The notes beneath the pieces are model-generated. The model had not been told where the DNA came from. It saw only the letters and a list, made by a program, of their open reading frames with translations, and did no database searches. The position numbers and the translations under genes are program-made. From JBGVSA01 sp041807905 (lineage in GTDB: Bacteria > Pseudomonadota > Gammaproteobacteria > Burkholderiales > Rhodocyclaceae), in NCBI RefSeq assembly GCF_041807905.1, contig NZ_JBGVSA010000011.1, positions 92,841 to 156,840 of the forward strand: a stretch of 64,000 nucleotides of DNA, read 5' to 3'. Shown here in pieces: positions 53,644-62,162 of the stretch (position 1 is its first letter; each line of letters begins with the position of its first letter).

Positions 53644-54048
53644 TCGCCTTCCAAGGCTCGCGCAAAATGCGGCTGCCCTTCACCTGGTGGGTGGCCGCTC
53701 TCTTTTGGTGCGCACGCTGGCGCCGGTTTTGCGACCGTTCGTCGATCCGGCCCATTTTGGGACGATTTGGTCGCTTTTGCCGTCTTTTGTCCTACGCACA
53801 AGGCGACCACCGTGCTCTAACCTCTGCCAATCGGCATGCCGCATCCAACGCCGGCAGCTTTGTTGCGCGTAACATTGCCCCCTTCTGCCAGTCACGAAGC
53901 TGTCATGGCAGCCGCATGATTCAAGTCCGGTGACATAAGCCCTTTTGGCTGAGTTGACGGGTCAGAATTTTTACTAAAATTGTCTGAAAGCGCGTATTGA
54001 TGGGATGTGCCCCTGACCGGGGGCGCCCCTCCTTCGATGAGGCCCCCC
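53644..54048 (+). promoter_or_regulatory. ssb–HTH/receiver intergenic region
   Basis: 405 bases without a supported gene. T-rich stretches follow ssb but no clean hairpin terminator. Near the right end, TTGACG (53954-53959) and TAAAAT (53975-53980) stand 15 bases apart, a short spacing, in an AT-rich patch; this is the best promoter candidate for the following regulator. Confidence 0.4.
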
Positions 54049-54663
54049 ATGGCAGAGCTGGTCCAAAGCAGAAGCAAGACTGAACGTGAGTACTGCAGCA
54101 CGAGCGAAGCGGCCCAGATGCTGGGTGTTTCGCTGGGTACCGTTCAGCAAATGGTGGAAAACGGCTTGCTGGAGGCTTGGAAAACCGCCGGAGGGCACCG
54201 CCGCATTCGTATCGGCTCGGTCGAGTCGTATCTGCGCAAGCGCCACGCCAAGCCGGACAGCGGCTCGGATCGTCTGCGCGTACTGATTGCCGAAGATGAC
54301 CGCATCATGCAAGCGCTCTACGAGCGCACGCTCGCCAGTTGGGAAATGCCGATCGATGTGAAGATCGTCAGCAGCGGTTTCGAGGGCCTGATGGAGATCG
54401 GCCGCGATGCCCCCGACCTGCTGGTGTCGGACCTCGTCATGCCCGGGCTGGATGGCTTTGCAATGATCCGCAAGCTGCGCAGCAATCCGCAACTGGCGGA
54501 CATGGACATCGTTGTCGTCACTGGCCTGGTGCCGGAAGAGATCGAACGCGAAGGCGGGTTGCCGGAAGACGTCATCATCTACGGCAAGCCGATTCCCTTC
54601 CGCGAACTCAAGGGCTACGTGCAGGCCAAGCTGATCCAACTGCAAAAGCGCGCCCGAGGCTGA
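54049..54663 (+). CDS. Excisionase-type HTH fused to a response-regulator receiver domain
   Basis: 204 residues. An N-terminal MerR/excisionase-like helix-turn-helix (about 15-65, CSTSEAAQMLGVSLGTVQQM, then WKTAGGHRRIRIGSVESYL) is followed by a receiver domain (about 76-200) with Asp83, Asp84, phosphoacceptor Asp128, Thr158 and Lys180. Having the DNA-binding domain before the receiver reverses the usual order of response regulators. No kinase gene is adjacent. The start has GAGG 6 bases upstream; GTG 54007 and ATG 54037 are alternatives. It is probably a phosphorylation-controlled DNA-binding protein; its target is unknown. Confidence 0.85.
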   Translation: MAELVQSRSKTEREYCSTSEAAQMLGVSLGTVQQMVENGLLEAWKTAGGHRRIRIGSVESYLRKRHAKPDSGSDRLRVLIAEDDRIMQALYERTLASWEMPIDVKIVSSGFEGLMEIGRDAPDLLVSDLVMPGLDGFAMIRKLRSNPQLADMDIVVVTGLVPEEIEREGGLPEDVIIYGKPIPFRELKGYVQAKLIQLQKRARG

Positions 54664-54710
54664 TCGCCGATGCCATTCGGCGCCCGGCGATCGTTCGGGC
54701 GCTGTCTTTC

Positions 54711-55853
54711 CTAGCCCGCCGGCAACGCTGCTCGCATGCGTCTGAGTGCTTCATCCAGCGTGCTGCGCGGGCAGCCGAAATTCAGCCGCACGAAACCCGG
54801 CATGCCGAAGTCCGCGCCATCGGATAGCCCCACGCCATGCGCTTCGAAATGCGCGGCAGGCCGTTCCAGCCCGGCCTGGCGGCAATCGATCCACGCCAGG
54901 TAGGTCGCTTCGACCGGCGTCATGGACAGTCCGGGCATCCCTGCCACGGCAGCTTCGACGGCGCGGGCGTTGCCCGCCAGATATTGCAGCAGGGCCTGCC
55001 GCCAGGAATCTCCGTCGCGATAGGCTGCCTCCGCCGCGACCAGCCCCAACACGTTGGCATGCGGCACGATGCCCTGCATCGCGGCGACATAGCGACGCCG
55101 CAGCGTCGGATCGGGGATGATCGCGAATCCGCAGAACAGCCCCGGTACATTCCACGTCTTGCTCGGCGCCATCAGCGTGATGGTACGGCGCGCCACCGCG
55201 TCGTCCAGCGCTGCAATGGGGATATGCGGACGCAGCGGATCGAGCACCAGGCCGGCGTGAATTTCGTCCGAGCAGATCAGCAGATCATGCTGCTCGGCAA
55301 TGGCCGCAAGACGGAATACCTCCTGGTGGTCATAAACGCGACCGATTGGATTGTGCGGGCTGCACAGCAACAACATGCGCGTGCGTTCGGTGATCTTCTG
55401 GCTGACGTCGTCCCAGTCGAAGGTCCAGCGGCCGTCTTCCCGTCGCATGTCGCTGCGCACCAGCCGTCTGCCGGTGTGCCGCGGCGCGCTCAGAAAGGGC
55501 GGATAGACCGGCGTGAACGTGAATACCTCATCGCCGGGCTCGCCTGCCACGCTACAGGCGACATTGAAGCCCGTCACGATCCCCGGCAGCCACACCAGCC
55601 AGTCGGCGTCGATACGCCAGCCGTGATCGCGGGCAATGCCCTCGACGACGGCGTCGATCAACGACGGCCATGGTTCGGCATAGCCGAACACCCCGTGCTC
55701 GACACGCTTGTGGAGGGCCGCGATGACGGCGGGCGGCGAAGCGAAGTCCATGTCCGCCACCCACAGTGGCAGCACGTCGCGGCCGGCGTAACGGCCCCAC
55801 TTGAGACTGTCGCTGGCGCCGCGCTGGATGGGCGTGTCGAAATCGAATTCCAT
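54711..55853 (-). CDS. MalY/PatB-type PLP-dependent C-S lyase (cystathionine beta-lyase)
   Basis: 380 residues (E. coli MalY 390). Class I/II aminotransferase fold: SPHNPIGR with Asn168, CSDEIH with Asp196, and the PLP lysine Lys232 in APSKTWNVPGL. The N-terminal RGASDSLKWGRY and LPLWVADMDF are typical of MalY/PatB. The family cleaves cystathionine and related thioethers to homocysteine, pyruvate and ammonia. The start MEFDFDTPI is the conserved N-terminus. Divergent from the RNase gene, with 151 bases between starts. Exact substrate is inferred. Confidence 0.88.
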   Translation of the reverse strand: MEFDFDTPIQRGASDSLKWGRYAGRDVLPLWVADMDFASPPAVIAALHKRVEHGVFGYAEPWPSLIDAVVEGIARDHGWRIDADWLVWLPGIVTGFNVACSVAGEPGDEVFTFTPVYPPFLSAPRHTGRRLVRSDMRREDGRWTFDWDDVSQKITERTRMLLLCSPHNPIGRVYDHQEVFRLAAIAEQHDLLICSDEIHAGLVLDPLRPHIPIAALDDAVARRTITLMAPSKTWNVPGLFCGFAIIPDPTLRRRYVAAMQGIVPHANVLGLVAAEAAYRDGDSWRQALLQYLAGNARAVEAAVAGMPGLSMTPVEATYLAWIDCRQAGLERPAAHFEAHGVGLSDGADFGMPGFVRLNFGCPRSTLDEALRRMRAALPAG

Positions 55854-56004
55854 AACCTGAGACTCCGCGATCGTTGTGCCGGATGTCCGCATGACGCGCG
55901 CCCGGCGTGGCACTCATTGTCTCGCGCAACGCGCCTGCGTGTCGCCATCCGCGCGTCACACTGGGCTGATACACTGCAAGGCTGTCCTTTGCCCGAACGC
56001 CAAA

Positions 56005-56367
56005 GTGAGATTCCTCGCCAGCCTGTTCCTGTCCTGCGTCCTGATGATGGTCGGCGTGGCCTGTGCTCGCAGCGATGGACCCAATCCGTCGATACAGACG
56101 GTAAAGGTTGCCGCATTGCCGATCGAAGCCCGCGAGACGCTGGCGCTCATCGAGCGGGGCGGGCCGTTTCCCTATCGACGCGACGGCGTCGTATTCCAGA
56201 ACCGGGAAGGGCGGCTACCGAAACGGGAGCGCGCTTACTACCATGAATACACCGTCCCGACGCCCGGCGCCTATGATCGTGGCGCGCGCAGAGTCGTGAC
56301 CGGCAGCGTCGGCGAATACTATTACTCCGACGACCATTACCGCAGTTTCAAAAGAATCCTCCCATGA
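56005..56367 (+). CDS. Secreted barnase/RNase Sa-family ribonuclease
   Basis: 120 residues from a GTG start chosen because it gives a proper signal peptide (residues 1 to about 22; longer frames bury it). The mature part strongly resembles guanyl-specific RNases such as RNase Sa and barnase: GPFPYRRDGVVFQNREG, then YYHEYTVPTPGAYDRGARR, then YYYSDDHYRSF. The catalytic Glu81, Arg95/96 and His111 are all present. It should cleave RNA after G outside the cytoplasm. Its stop overlaps the barstar gene by 4 bases, which supplies the intracellular inhibitor. A weak lipobox-like VAC at Cys20 is possible. It could serve scavenging or competition; it carries no delivery domain. Confidence 0.88.
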   Translation: MRFLASLFLSCVLMMVGVACARSDGPNPSIQTVKVAALPIEARETLALIERGGPFPYRRDGVVFQNREGRLPKRERAYYHEYTVPTPGAYDRGARRVVTGSVGEYYYSDDHYRSFKRILP

Positions 56368-56813
56368 CATCATCACAGCTCGACGCGGTCACGCTGCTCG
56401 CCCGCGAGGACGAAGCGGGCGTCTATCGTGCCGACGAAGACGCCGCGCGCGTCGCCTTCAATGCCGCCGCTACGTTGGGCTACAACGCCTACCGTATCGA
56501 CCTTGGACTGGCCACCGACAAGAATTCGCTGCTGCGGCTGTTCGGTCGCTCATTGCATTTCCCCGAGTGGTACGGCGAGAACTGGGACGCGCTCATCGAT
56601 TGCCTGACCGATCTGTCGTGGGAAGAAGCCGACGGCTACGTGCTGATTCTTCAGCGTACCGATGTCCTTCGCCAGACCGACCCCTCCACGATCGACACCT
56701 TTTACGAAGTCCTGCGCGATGCCGCGGCAACCTGGCGCGACACCGGCGTGCCGATGTGGGTGTTGATCATCAGCGAGGACGGTGCACTGCGGCCTTTTGA
56801 AGCGCGCGGATGA
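56364..56813 (+). CDS. Barstar-family ribonuclease inhibitor
   Basis: 149 residues, longer than B. amyloliquefaciens barstar (90) by an N-terminal extension of about 40. The barstar core LHFPEWYGENWDALIDCL (64-81) keeps both Asp75 and Asp79, equivalent to barstar Asp35 and Asp39, which plug the RNase active site. No signal peptide, so it stays in the cytoplasm and protects the producer. Translation is coupled to the RNase upstream (ATGA) and to nudB downstream (ATGA). Confidence 0.9.
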   Translation: MTSSQLDAVTLLAREDEAGVYRADEDAARVAFNAAATLGYNAYRIDLGLATDKNSLLRLFGRSLHFPEWYGENWDALIDCLTDLSWEEADGYVLILQRTDVLRQTDPSTIDTFYEVLRDAAATWRDTGVPMWVLIISEDGALRPFEARG

Positions 56814-57259
56814 CATACAAGCGCCCTGTATCGGTCCTTGTCGTCATCCATACGCCCGCGCTCGAAGTCCTGCTGCTTGAACGCGCCGCGCACCCGGGCT
56901 ACTGGCAATCGGTGACGGGCAGCCAGGAAGAAGGCGAGTCGCTGGAAGACACCGCGTGCCGCGAGCTGTTCGAAGAGACCGGCATTCGCGCGGACGCCGG
57001 CCGGCTCCAGCGCTGGCCGCTGGCGAACCGGTTTGAGATCCTGCCCCTGTGGCGACATCGTTACGCGCCTGGCGTCACGCACAACCTCGAACACGTATTC
57101 AGCATCTGCGTGCCAGACGGTACGGCGGTGACGATTGCACCGGACGAGCATCGCGCCTACCGCTGGTTGCCCTGGCGCGAGGCGGCGGCCGAGTGTTTTT
57201 CGTGGACCAATCAGGACGCAGTCCTGATGCTGCCGCTACGCACCGCGCGCGCGGCCTGA
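56810..57259 (+). CDS. nudB: Dihydroneopterin triphosphate diphosphatase (Nudix)
   Basis: 149 residues (E. coli NudB 150). The Nudix box runs from Gly37 to Ile59, with GSQEEGESLEDTACRELFEE and then TGI. The N-terminal YKRPVSVLVVIHT and the LPLWRHRYAPGVTHNLEHVF region match NudB. It removes pyrophosphate from dihydroneopterin triphosphate in folate synthesis. The start overlaps the barstar stop by 4 bases, an unexpected coupling of a folate enzyme to an RNase-inhibitor pair. hpnE ends 5 bases away on the other strand. Confidence 0.88.
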   Translation: MTYKRPVSVLVVIHTPALEVLLLERAAHPGYWQSVTGSQEEGESLEDTACRELFEETGIRADAGRLQRWPLANRFEILPLWRHRYAPGVTHNLEHVFSICVPDGTAVTIAPDEHRAYRWLPWREAAAECFSWTNQDAVLMLPLRTARAA

Positions 57260-57264
57260 ATGCG

Positions 57265-58572
57265 CTACTGCGCGGCCTGCGACATGCGCAATACATGTCG
57301 AGCGGCGATCAGTCCCGAGCGCACAGCGGTTTCGATCGTCGCCGGATAAGGCGAGTCCAAGTAATCGCCCGCCAATACGAGGTTGCGGATCGGCGTGACA
57401 TGGCGTGGCCGCACCAGTCCCGGACGGCACGCAAAGGTGGCACGCTTCTCGGTGATGACGGTCGACCAGCGCGGCGCCGTCACGCGCGGGAACAGCCGTT
57501 CCACTGCCTGATGCGCCCGCAGGCCGATTTCTTCGCGCGACAACTCCGTGTGCGGCCCACGTGCCGAAATCACCGCCGCCAGCATCCCCGGCATGCCGCC
57601 GAGCTGACCGCGGTCGAACAGCCATTGCACGACCGAGTCAGCCACACCGACCATCGGCTCGGGCAAGCGGATGTCATCGTCGTATTCCAGATACACCGTG
57701 GTGATCGGCTCGTAGGGCAACGCATCGATCTGCGCGCGCAGCAACGCGGCCTCATCGAAATCCGCGAGGAGCGCGCTCACGTGATAGGGCGCCGTAGCCA
57801 GCACGACGTGGTCGAACACCTCTCCGCCGAACGGATTGCCTTCCAGCAAAAAGCCTTCGCCCGCGCGCGTGATGCGCTTGATCGGCGTTGCGGTGTGTAC
57901 CGCGTGCCCGTTGCGCGACAGGAAATGAGTAGCGGGAAAGGGCAACAGTTCGGTCAGATCGACGCGTGGGATGAGAATCTCGGCGTCCGCCGAACGTCCG
58001 CCGATCGAATCCCTCAGCACGTTGGCAAAAACCTGCGCGGACGCCTCGGCGATCGGCGTATTGAGGGCGGCCACGCAGAGCGGCTCCCACACCAGCTCGA
58101 TCAGCAATCGAGTCTGGCGAGTCTCGGCCAATAGATCGGCCACCGGAACGTCGCGCTCGAAGCGATAGCGCCGGCGCTTGAGATGGCGCATCAGGCGCAT
58201 CGCAGCAAAGCGGTCTTGCCACGACAGTTCGCGCGAACGCAGCAGGCCGAGGGCGAGATTGAATGGCGCGGGCAATTCGGCGGCGCGTAGATCCAGTCTG
58301 CCCGGTACGTGCAACGTGAAGGGACGCGACAGCAACTGGCGCGGCGGCACACCCAGCGAGCGCAGCATGCGCAGCGTTTCGGTATAGGCGCCGATCAGGA
58401 TGTGCTGCCCGTTGTCGATGCGGTAACCGTCTTTCTCCACCACGCGCGCCCGCCCACCCAGCGTGCGGGACGCTTCGAACACGGTCACGGCACAGCCCGC
58501 GCGGGCCAGCTCGACTGCGGCGGTCAGGCCGGCATAGCCAGCGCCGACGACGGCGACGCGCGGAGCGCTCAT
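57265..58572 (-). CDS. hpnE: Hydroxysqualene dehydroxylase HpnE
   Basis: About 435 residues. An FAD-binding amine oxidase/desaturase fold with the dinucleotide motif VAVVGAGYAGL near the N-terminus and the second FAD motif DNGQHILIGAY. It reduces hydroxysqualene to squalene, the last step of the HpnC/D/E route. The start at 58572 has GGGGAG 7 bases upstream; the ATG two codons earlier is too close to that site. It follows hpnD after a 121-base gap on the same strand. Confidence 0.9.
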   Translation of the reverse strand: MSAPRVAVVGAGYAGLTAAVELARAGCAVTVFEASRTLGGRARVVEKDGYRIDNGQHILIGAYTETLRMLRSLGVPPRQLLSRPFTLHVPGRLDLRAAELPAPFNLALGLLRSRELSWQDRFAAMRLMRHLKRRRYRFERDVPVADLLAETRQTRLLIELVWEPLCVAALNTPIAEASAQVFANVLRDSIGGRSADAEILIPRVDLTELLPFPATHFLSRNGHAVHTATPIKRITRAGEGFLLEGNPFGGEVFDHVVLATAPYHVSALLADFDEAALLRAQIDALPYEPITTVYLEYDDDIRLPEPMVGVADSVVQWLFDRGQLGGMPGMLAAVISARGPHTELSREEIGLRAHQAVERLFPRVTAPRWSTVITEKRATFACRPGLVRPRHVTPIRNLVLAGDYLDSPYPATIETAVRSGLIAARHVLRMSQAAQ

Positions 58573-58693
58573 TGCCATGCTCCCCGGTGCGCGGCGCTGG
58601 ATCGTGCGTCGAACATCTTGCGTGATTCCCCCGTACTGCAGTCTGGCTGCATATTCTGAGTGATGGCGGCGCGCGTTGCGCCAGCGCGCTATC

Positions 58694-59527
58694 TTATCCT
58701 GCCAGCCCGGTGCGCGTGGCGATCCACAGCTTGCGCACGGGGGTAAGGGCGGTCCGATAGGTCAGCACCTTGCTGCCGTCTGCGCGGATTTCGCGCAGCA
58801 GCGTGCGGTAGATGGCGGCCATCACCAGCCCCGGGCGCTGGCTCTTGCGGTCTACGGCAGGCAATTGCGCCATTGCCTGATCGTAGTAACGTTCGGCCCG
58901 CTCGATCTGGAACTCCATCAGTGCGCGGAAGTTATCGCTGTAGCGCGCTTCGATGATGTCCTTGGCGGGCACGTTGAAGCGTTGCAGGTCTTCGATGGGT
59001 AGGTAGATGCGCCCGCGGCGTGCGTCTTCGCCCACGTCGCGGATGATGTTGGTGAGCTGGAACGCCAGCCCCAGATCGTGTGCGTACTTGAGCGTCTGCC
59101 GGTCCTTGTAGCCGAAGATCTCGGCCGCCAGCAGGCCCACCACGCTGGCTACGCGGTAGCAGTACAACTGCAGGTTCTTGAAGTCGAGATAACGCGTTTG
59201 CTGCAGGTCCATCTGCATGCCGTCGATGATCTCGAGCAATTGCTCCAGCGGAATATTGAACTGCCTGCGGACCTCAGCCAGCGCGAGACACACCGGGTGC
59301 GTGGGCGTGCCACCGTAGATCGCCGCCGTCTCGCCGCGCCACCAGTCGAGCTTGGATTGGGCCACCTGCAGGTCGTGCGTTTCGTCGACCACATCGTCGA
59401 CCTCGCGGCAGAAGGCATACAGCGCCATGATTGCGCGCCGGCGCTCGGCCGGCAGAAACAGAAAGCTGTAATAAAAACTTGATCCGCTGGCGGCGGCCTT
59501 CTGTTGGCAGTACTCGAATGGGTCCAT
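58694..59527 (-). CDS. hpnD: Presqualene diphosphate synthase HpnD
   Basis: 277 residues. Squalene/phytoene-synthase fold with both Asp-rich motifs: DDVVDE (44-49) and, about residue 164, RDVGEDARRGRIYLP. It joins two farnesyl diphosphates to presqualene diphosphate, the first step. It starts 4 bases after the hpnC stop, so the two are co-transcribed. Confidence 0.92.
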   Translation of the reverse strand: MDPFEYCQQKAAASGSSFYYSFLFLPAERRRAIMALYAFCREVDDVVDETHDLQVAQSKLDWWRGETAAIYGGTPTHPVCLALAEVRRQFNIPLEQLLEIIDGMQMDLQQTRYLDFKNLQLYCYRVASVVGLLAAEIFGYKDRQTLKYAHDLGLAFQLTNIIRDVGEDARRGRIYLPIEDLQRFNVPAKDIIEARYSDNFRALMEFQIERAERYYDQAMAQLPAVDRKSQRPGLVMAAIYRTLLREIRADGSKVLTYRTALTPVRKLWIATRTGLAG

Positions 59528-59531
59528 GGTG

Positions 59532-60371
59532 TCAGCGCGGCTTCGCAGGCCGTTTCGTATTGTTCATGGTGAATGCCCGACCGACCAGTCGCAGCCAGTC
59601 GCCCTTGCCGAGCGTCGGGCGCGCCCGGAAGACATCGTAATCGGCCGCCTCGATGCGTTCCAGAATGCGCAGGCCGCCCTGTACCACGAGGCGAATCTCC
59701 CAGCCGACGCGGCCTGGCAGTCGCTCCGCGAGCGGCGCGCCGGCCAACATCATCGTGCGAGCGCGGGTGAGCTCAAAGCGCATGAGCGCACGCCACGCAT
59801 CGTCGACGCGGGCTTCGGCAATCTGTGTCTCGCTCACGCCAAAGCGCGCGAGGCTCTCTTGCGGCAGATACACGCGATCCTTGCGCCAATCGATGCCCAC
59901 GTCCTGCCAGAAATTGATGAACTGCAGGCTGCTGCAGATGGCGTCCGAATCGGTGCAATTCTCTGGTGTGGCTTGTCCGTACAGATGCAGCATCAGTCGG
60001 CCGACCGGATCGGCCGAGCGGCGGCTGTAATCGCGCAGCTCGGCAAAGTCGGCGTAGCGCGTCTTGACCACGTCCTGCGAGAACGCATCCAGCAAATCGT
60101 GCAGCAGTTGTACGGGCAGGGCATGCGTGCGCACCGCGGCAGCCAGTCGCACCCACATCGCGCCTTCCGGCTTACCGCCGCCCTCGATCACATTCAACGC
60201 GTGCCGATACTCATTAAGCTGGGCCAGCCGCACCATCGGCGCGGCGTCGCCTTCATCGGCAATATCGTCAGCACTGCGCGCGAACGCATAGATGGCCTCC
60301 ACCGGCTCGCGCAGGCGGGCAGGCAGCAGCAACGACGCAACAGGGAAGTTCTCGTAATGCTCGACGGGCAT
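59532..60371 (-). CDS. hpnC: Hydroxysqualene synthase HpnC
   Basis: 279 residues. A squalene/phytoene-synthase homologue with first Asp motif DDIADEGD (35-42) and second motif FWQDVGIDWRKDRVYLP. Opening with ENFPVASLLLPA is typical of HpnC. It turns presqualene diphosphate into hydroxysqualene. First of the hpnCDE group. Squalene-hopene cyclase (shc) is not in the window and must lie elsewhere if hopanoids are made. Confidence 0.92.
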   Translation of the reverse strand: MPVEHYENFPVASLLLPARLREPVEAIYAFARSADDIADEGDAAPMVRLAQLNEYRHALNVIEGGGKPEGAMWVRLAAAVRTHALPVQLLHDLLDAFSQDVVKTRYADFAELRDYSRRSADPVGRLMLHLYGQATPENCTDSDAICSSLQFINFWQDVGIDWRKDRVYLPQESLARFGVSETQIAEARVDDAWRALMRFELTRARTMMLAGAPLAERLPGRVGWEIRLVVQGGLRILERIEAADYDVFRARPTLGKGDWLRLVGRAFTMNNTKRPAKPR

Positions 60372-60418
60372 GCCGCAAGGCGGATTTGCAAAACCCAGCA
60401 GTATAGCCGCCCGGGCGC

Positions 60419-60427
60419 TGCTATACT
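60419..60427 (+). promoter_or_regulatory. Extended -10 promoter of tRNA-Leu
   Basis: TGC-TATACT is an extended -10 element. It is followed by a GC-rich start region and the mature tRNA 34 bases on. No clear -35. It lies 47 bases from the divergent hpnC start. Confidence 0.65.
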
Positions 60428-60461
60428 CGCCATCCTCTCAGGGCCGCACCGCCGGCCCCGG

Positions 60462-60546
60462 GCCCAGGTGGCGAAATTGGTAGACGCACCAGATTTAGGT
60501 TCTGGCGTAGCGATACGTGGGGGTTCGAGTCCCTTCCTGGGCACCA
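60462..60546 (+). tRNA. tRNA-Leu (TAG)
   Basis: Acceptor stem GCCCAGG (60462-60468) pairs with CCTGGGC (60536-60542), then A and an encoded CCA. The anticodon loop TTTAGGT gives TAG at 60496-60498, and a long class II variable arm is present. The genes to its right look accessory, so its 3' end is a possible integration site. The 218 bases after it hold no gene and only a weak AAAGG / CCTTT hairpin with a T-run near 60595-60613. Confidence 0.97.
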
Positions 60547-60764
60547 AATACAATTCCGAAGTGTTCTGATCAGTCCGTCGATCCAAGCAGCAGTAAAGGA
60601 TTGCGGCCTTTTTTGTCATCCGAAATGGTCTGGCGCATTCCATGGCAATGGGAGCGCGCCCGCATCACGCCTATCAACGTGGTCGGATACTGCATGCCGC
60701 GTAGGTGACGCTGGCTGTACTTCGCCCGGCGCCTCGGTCATGCGACATGGAGACGCCCTGTCCG

Positions 60765-62030
60765 TTACGGGCGGGTATTCTCGCTGGCGACGATGCGGAT
60801 GGTCGCACTGCCGTCCTCGATCCAACGTGCATACCTCGCCGGCAGATGAGCACTGACCGTGCCGGCCTCGACGCGGGCCGGGTAGGCGCACACGAGCTGC
60901 GAGTCCGAGCGCACCAGTTGCCACATGACTTCCGTTCCATCTGGCAGTGTGCTCCGCGTGGAGAAACGCGGCGAGCCCTCTGAATAGCCGACGTGGAAGC
61001 GTTCGGAAGGCGCGCTGCCGGGGAACGGGCGTGCATCGAGGAACCCGAACTTCGAGTCATGCTGCAGCAGGCTGCGGCGCGCGTACGGCCACACGTATTG
61101 CCGCAGGAAAAACTGGTCGGCGAAACGTGCGGAGCCTGGCGGGCGCGCGACGAAACGGCGCACCAACTCGCCAATCGGAGGCAGACTGCCACCGACCGCG
61201 CCCCAAAGGCCGGCGAGTAACAACTCAGTGTGGCTGCCATGGTCGCGCATCGCATGAAAGCGTTTGTCACTGTGCAGCCATTCGTCCACCGCCAATGCCT
61301 CACGCTCCGAAATGACCGAGTCGGCGTCGCGGAACAGCACGCGATGAATGCGCGGATCATCGAGCGCAAGAAAGCGCCACATCGGGCCGGGCCAGTGCGC
61401 CGACTCGCCGTCGATCGTGACGATTTCCGCACCGGCCTCGGCGAGGCGTCGGACGGTGACGGCCGGCACGCTGTCGTCGAGGTAAAAGCGGCAGGTCCAA
61501 TGCGGATAGAGGCGCGGTTGTTCGAGCGCGTTGAGCACGGCCGGCTCGCTGTACTTCGAGTTGCCGCCGAACAGCGAAAACGAAATGATGTTGCGGTCGC
61601 GCGTGGCGGGGCAGGGTGGCGGCGGTAGCGCGTCGGGTGAAGCATGCGGCAGCGTCGGCTCGATGCCGAAGCGCCGATCGCGCATCGTCAACGCATGCAG
61701 GCCGTAGCGACGGACCGCGTCCCACTGCTGCAGCGCGCTGTGAGCGTGCGACAGCGCGTCATACAGCGACAGCGTGTCGCCGCCGCAAGCCAGTGCAGAT
61801 TGAGCGCAGCGAATCGCTTCATCCCATCGTTCGAGCTTCACGCAGTTGGCTGCTGCGTCGATCCACGGACCGTCGAGGTGTGGATGCGCGCGGGCGATCT
61901 GCAGGCAGATTGCGAGCGCCTCCGCGAAACGGCCTTCGTCGTGGAGCGCTCTCGCTCGTTTGCTGGCGGCGTCGACCAGCAACTGGTTCTTCGAGCGTTG
62001 CCGGTTACCGCTGGGAATTCTCGCCTTCAT
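60765..62030 (-). CDS. TPR-containing glycosyltransferase-like protein
   Basis: 421 residues, no signal peptide. The N-terminal part (about 20-115) has two or three TPR-like helical pairs (EGRFAEALAICLQIARAHP and ERWDEAIRCAQSAL). After a Pro-rich linker, the C-terminal part looks like a nucleotide-sugar transferase: ISFSLFGGNSKYSEPAVLNA, CRFYLDDSVP, and VLFRDADSV with a DxD-type metal motif at 235-237. I infer sugar transfer to a surface molecule. An autotransporter is encoded nearby, so protein glycosylation is possible but unproven. I do not recognise a named family member. Confidence 0.6.
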   Translation of the reverse strand: MKARIPSGNRQRSKNQLLVDAASKRARALHDEGRFAEALAICLQIARAHPHLDGPWIDAAANCVKLERWDEAIRCAQSALACGGDTLSLYDALSHAHSALQQWDAVRRYGLHALTMRDRRFGIEPTLPHASPDALPPPPCPATRDRNIISFSLFGGNSKYSEPAVLNALEQPRLYPHWTCRFYLDDSVPAVTVRRLAEAGAEIVTIDGESAHWPGPMWRFLALDDPRIHRVLFRDADSVISEREALAVDEWLHSDKRFHAMRDHGSHTELLLAGLWGAVGGSLPPIGELVRRFVARPPGSARFADQFFLRQYVWPYARRSLLQHDSKFGFLDARPFPGSAPSERFHVGYSEGSPRFSTRSTLPDGTEVMWQLVRSDSQLVCAYPARVEAGTVSAHLPARYARWIEDGSATIRIVASENTRP

Positions 62031-62162
62031 CGTCAGCGCCGCTCACCACGTACAAGAAAAAGAAAATTCGGATTCATGTTTCCGTCATCCATTGCGCAGG
62101 TGTTCACAACGTAGCCATCCTGCGTCGACATGAGCGCGTCGCGGCTACTTGTGGTGACAATC

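Noticed and set aside
55876..56004. Upstream ATG start for the RNase gene
   Set aside because: It would place 43 residues without similarity before the signal peptide; the GTG at 56005 gives a normal export signal.
60595..60613. AAAGG / CCTTT hairpin with T-run after tRNA-Leu
   Set aside because: Only a 5-bp A/T-rich stem; too weak to call a terminator with confidence.
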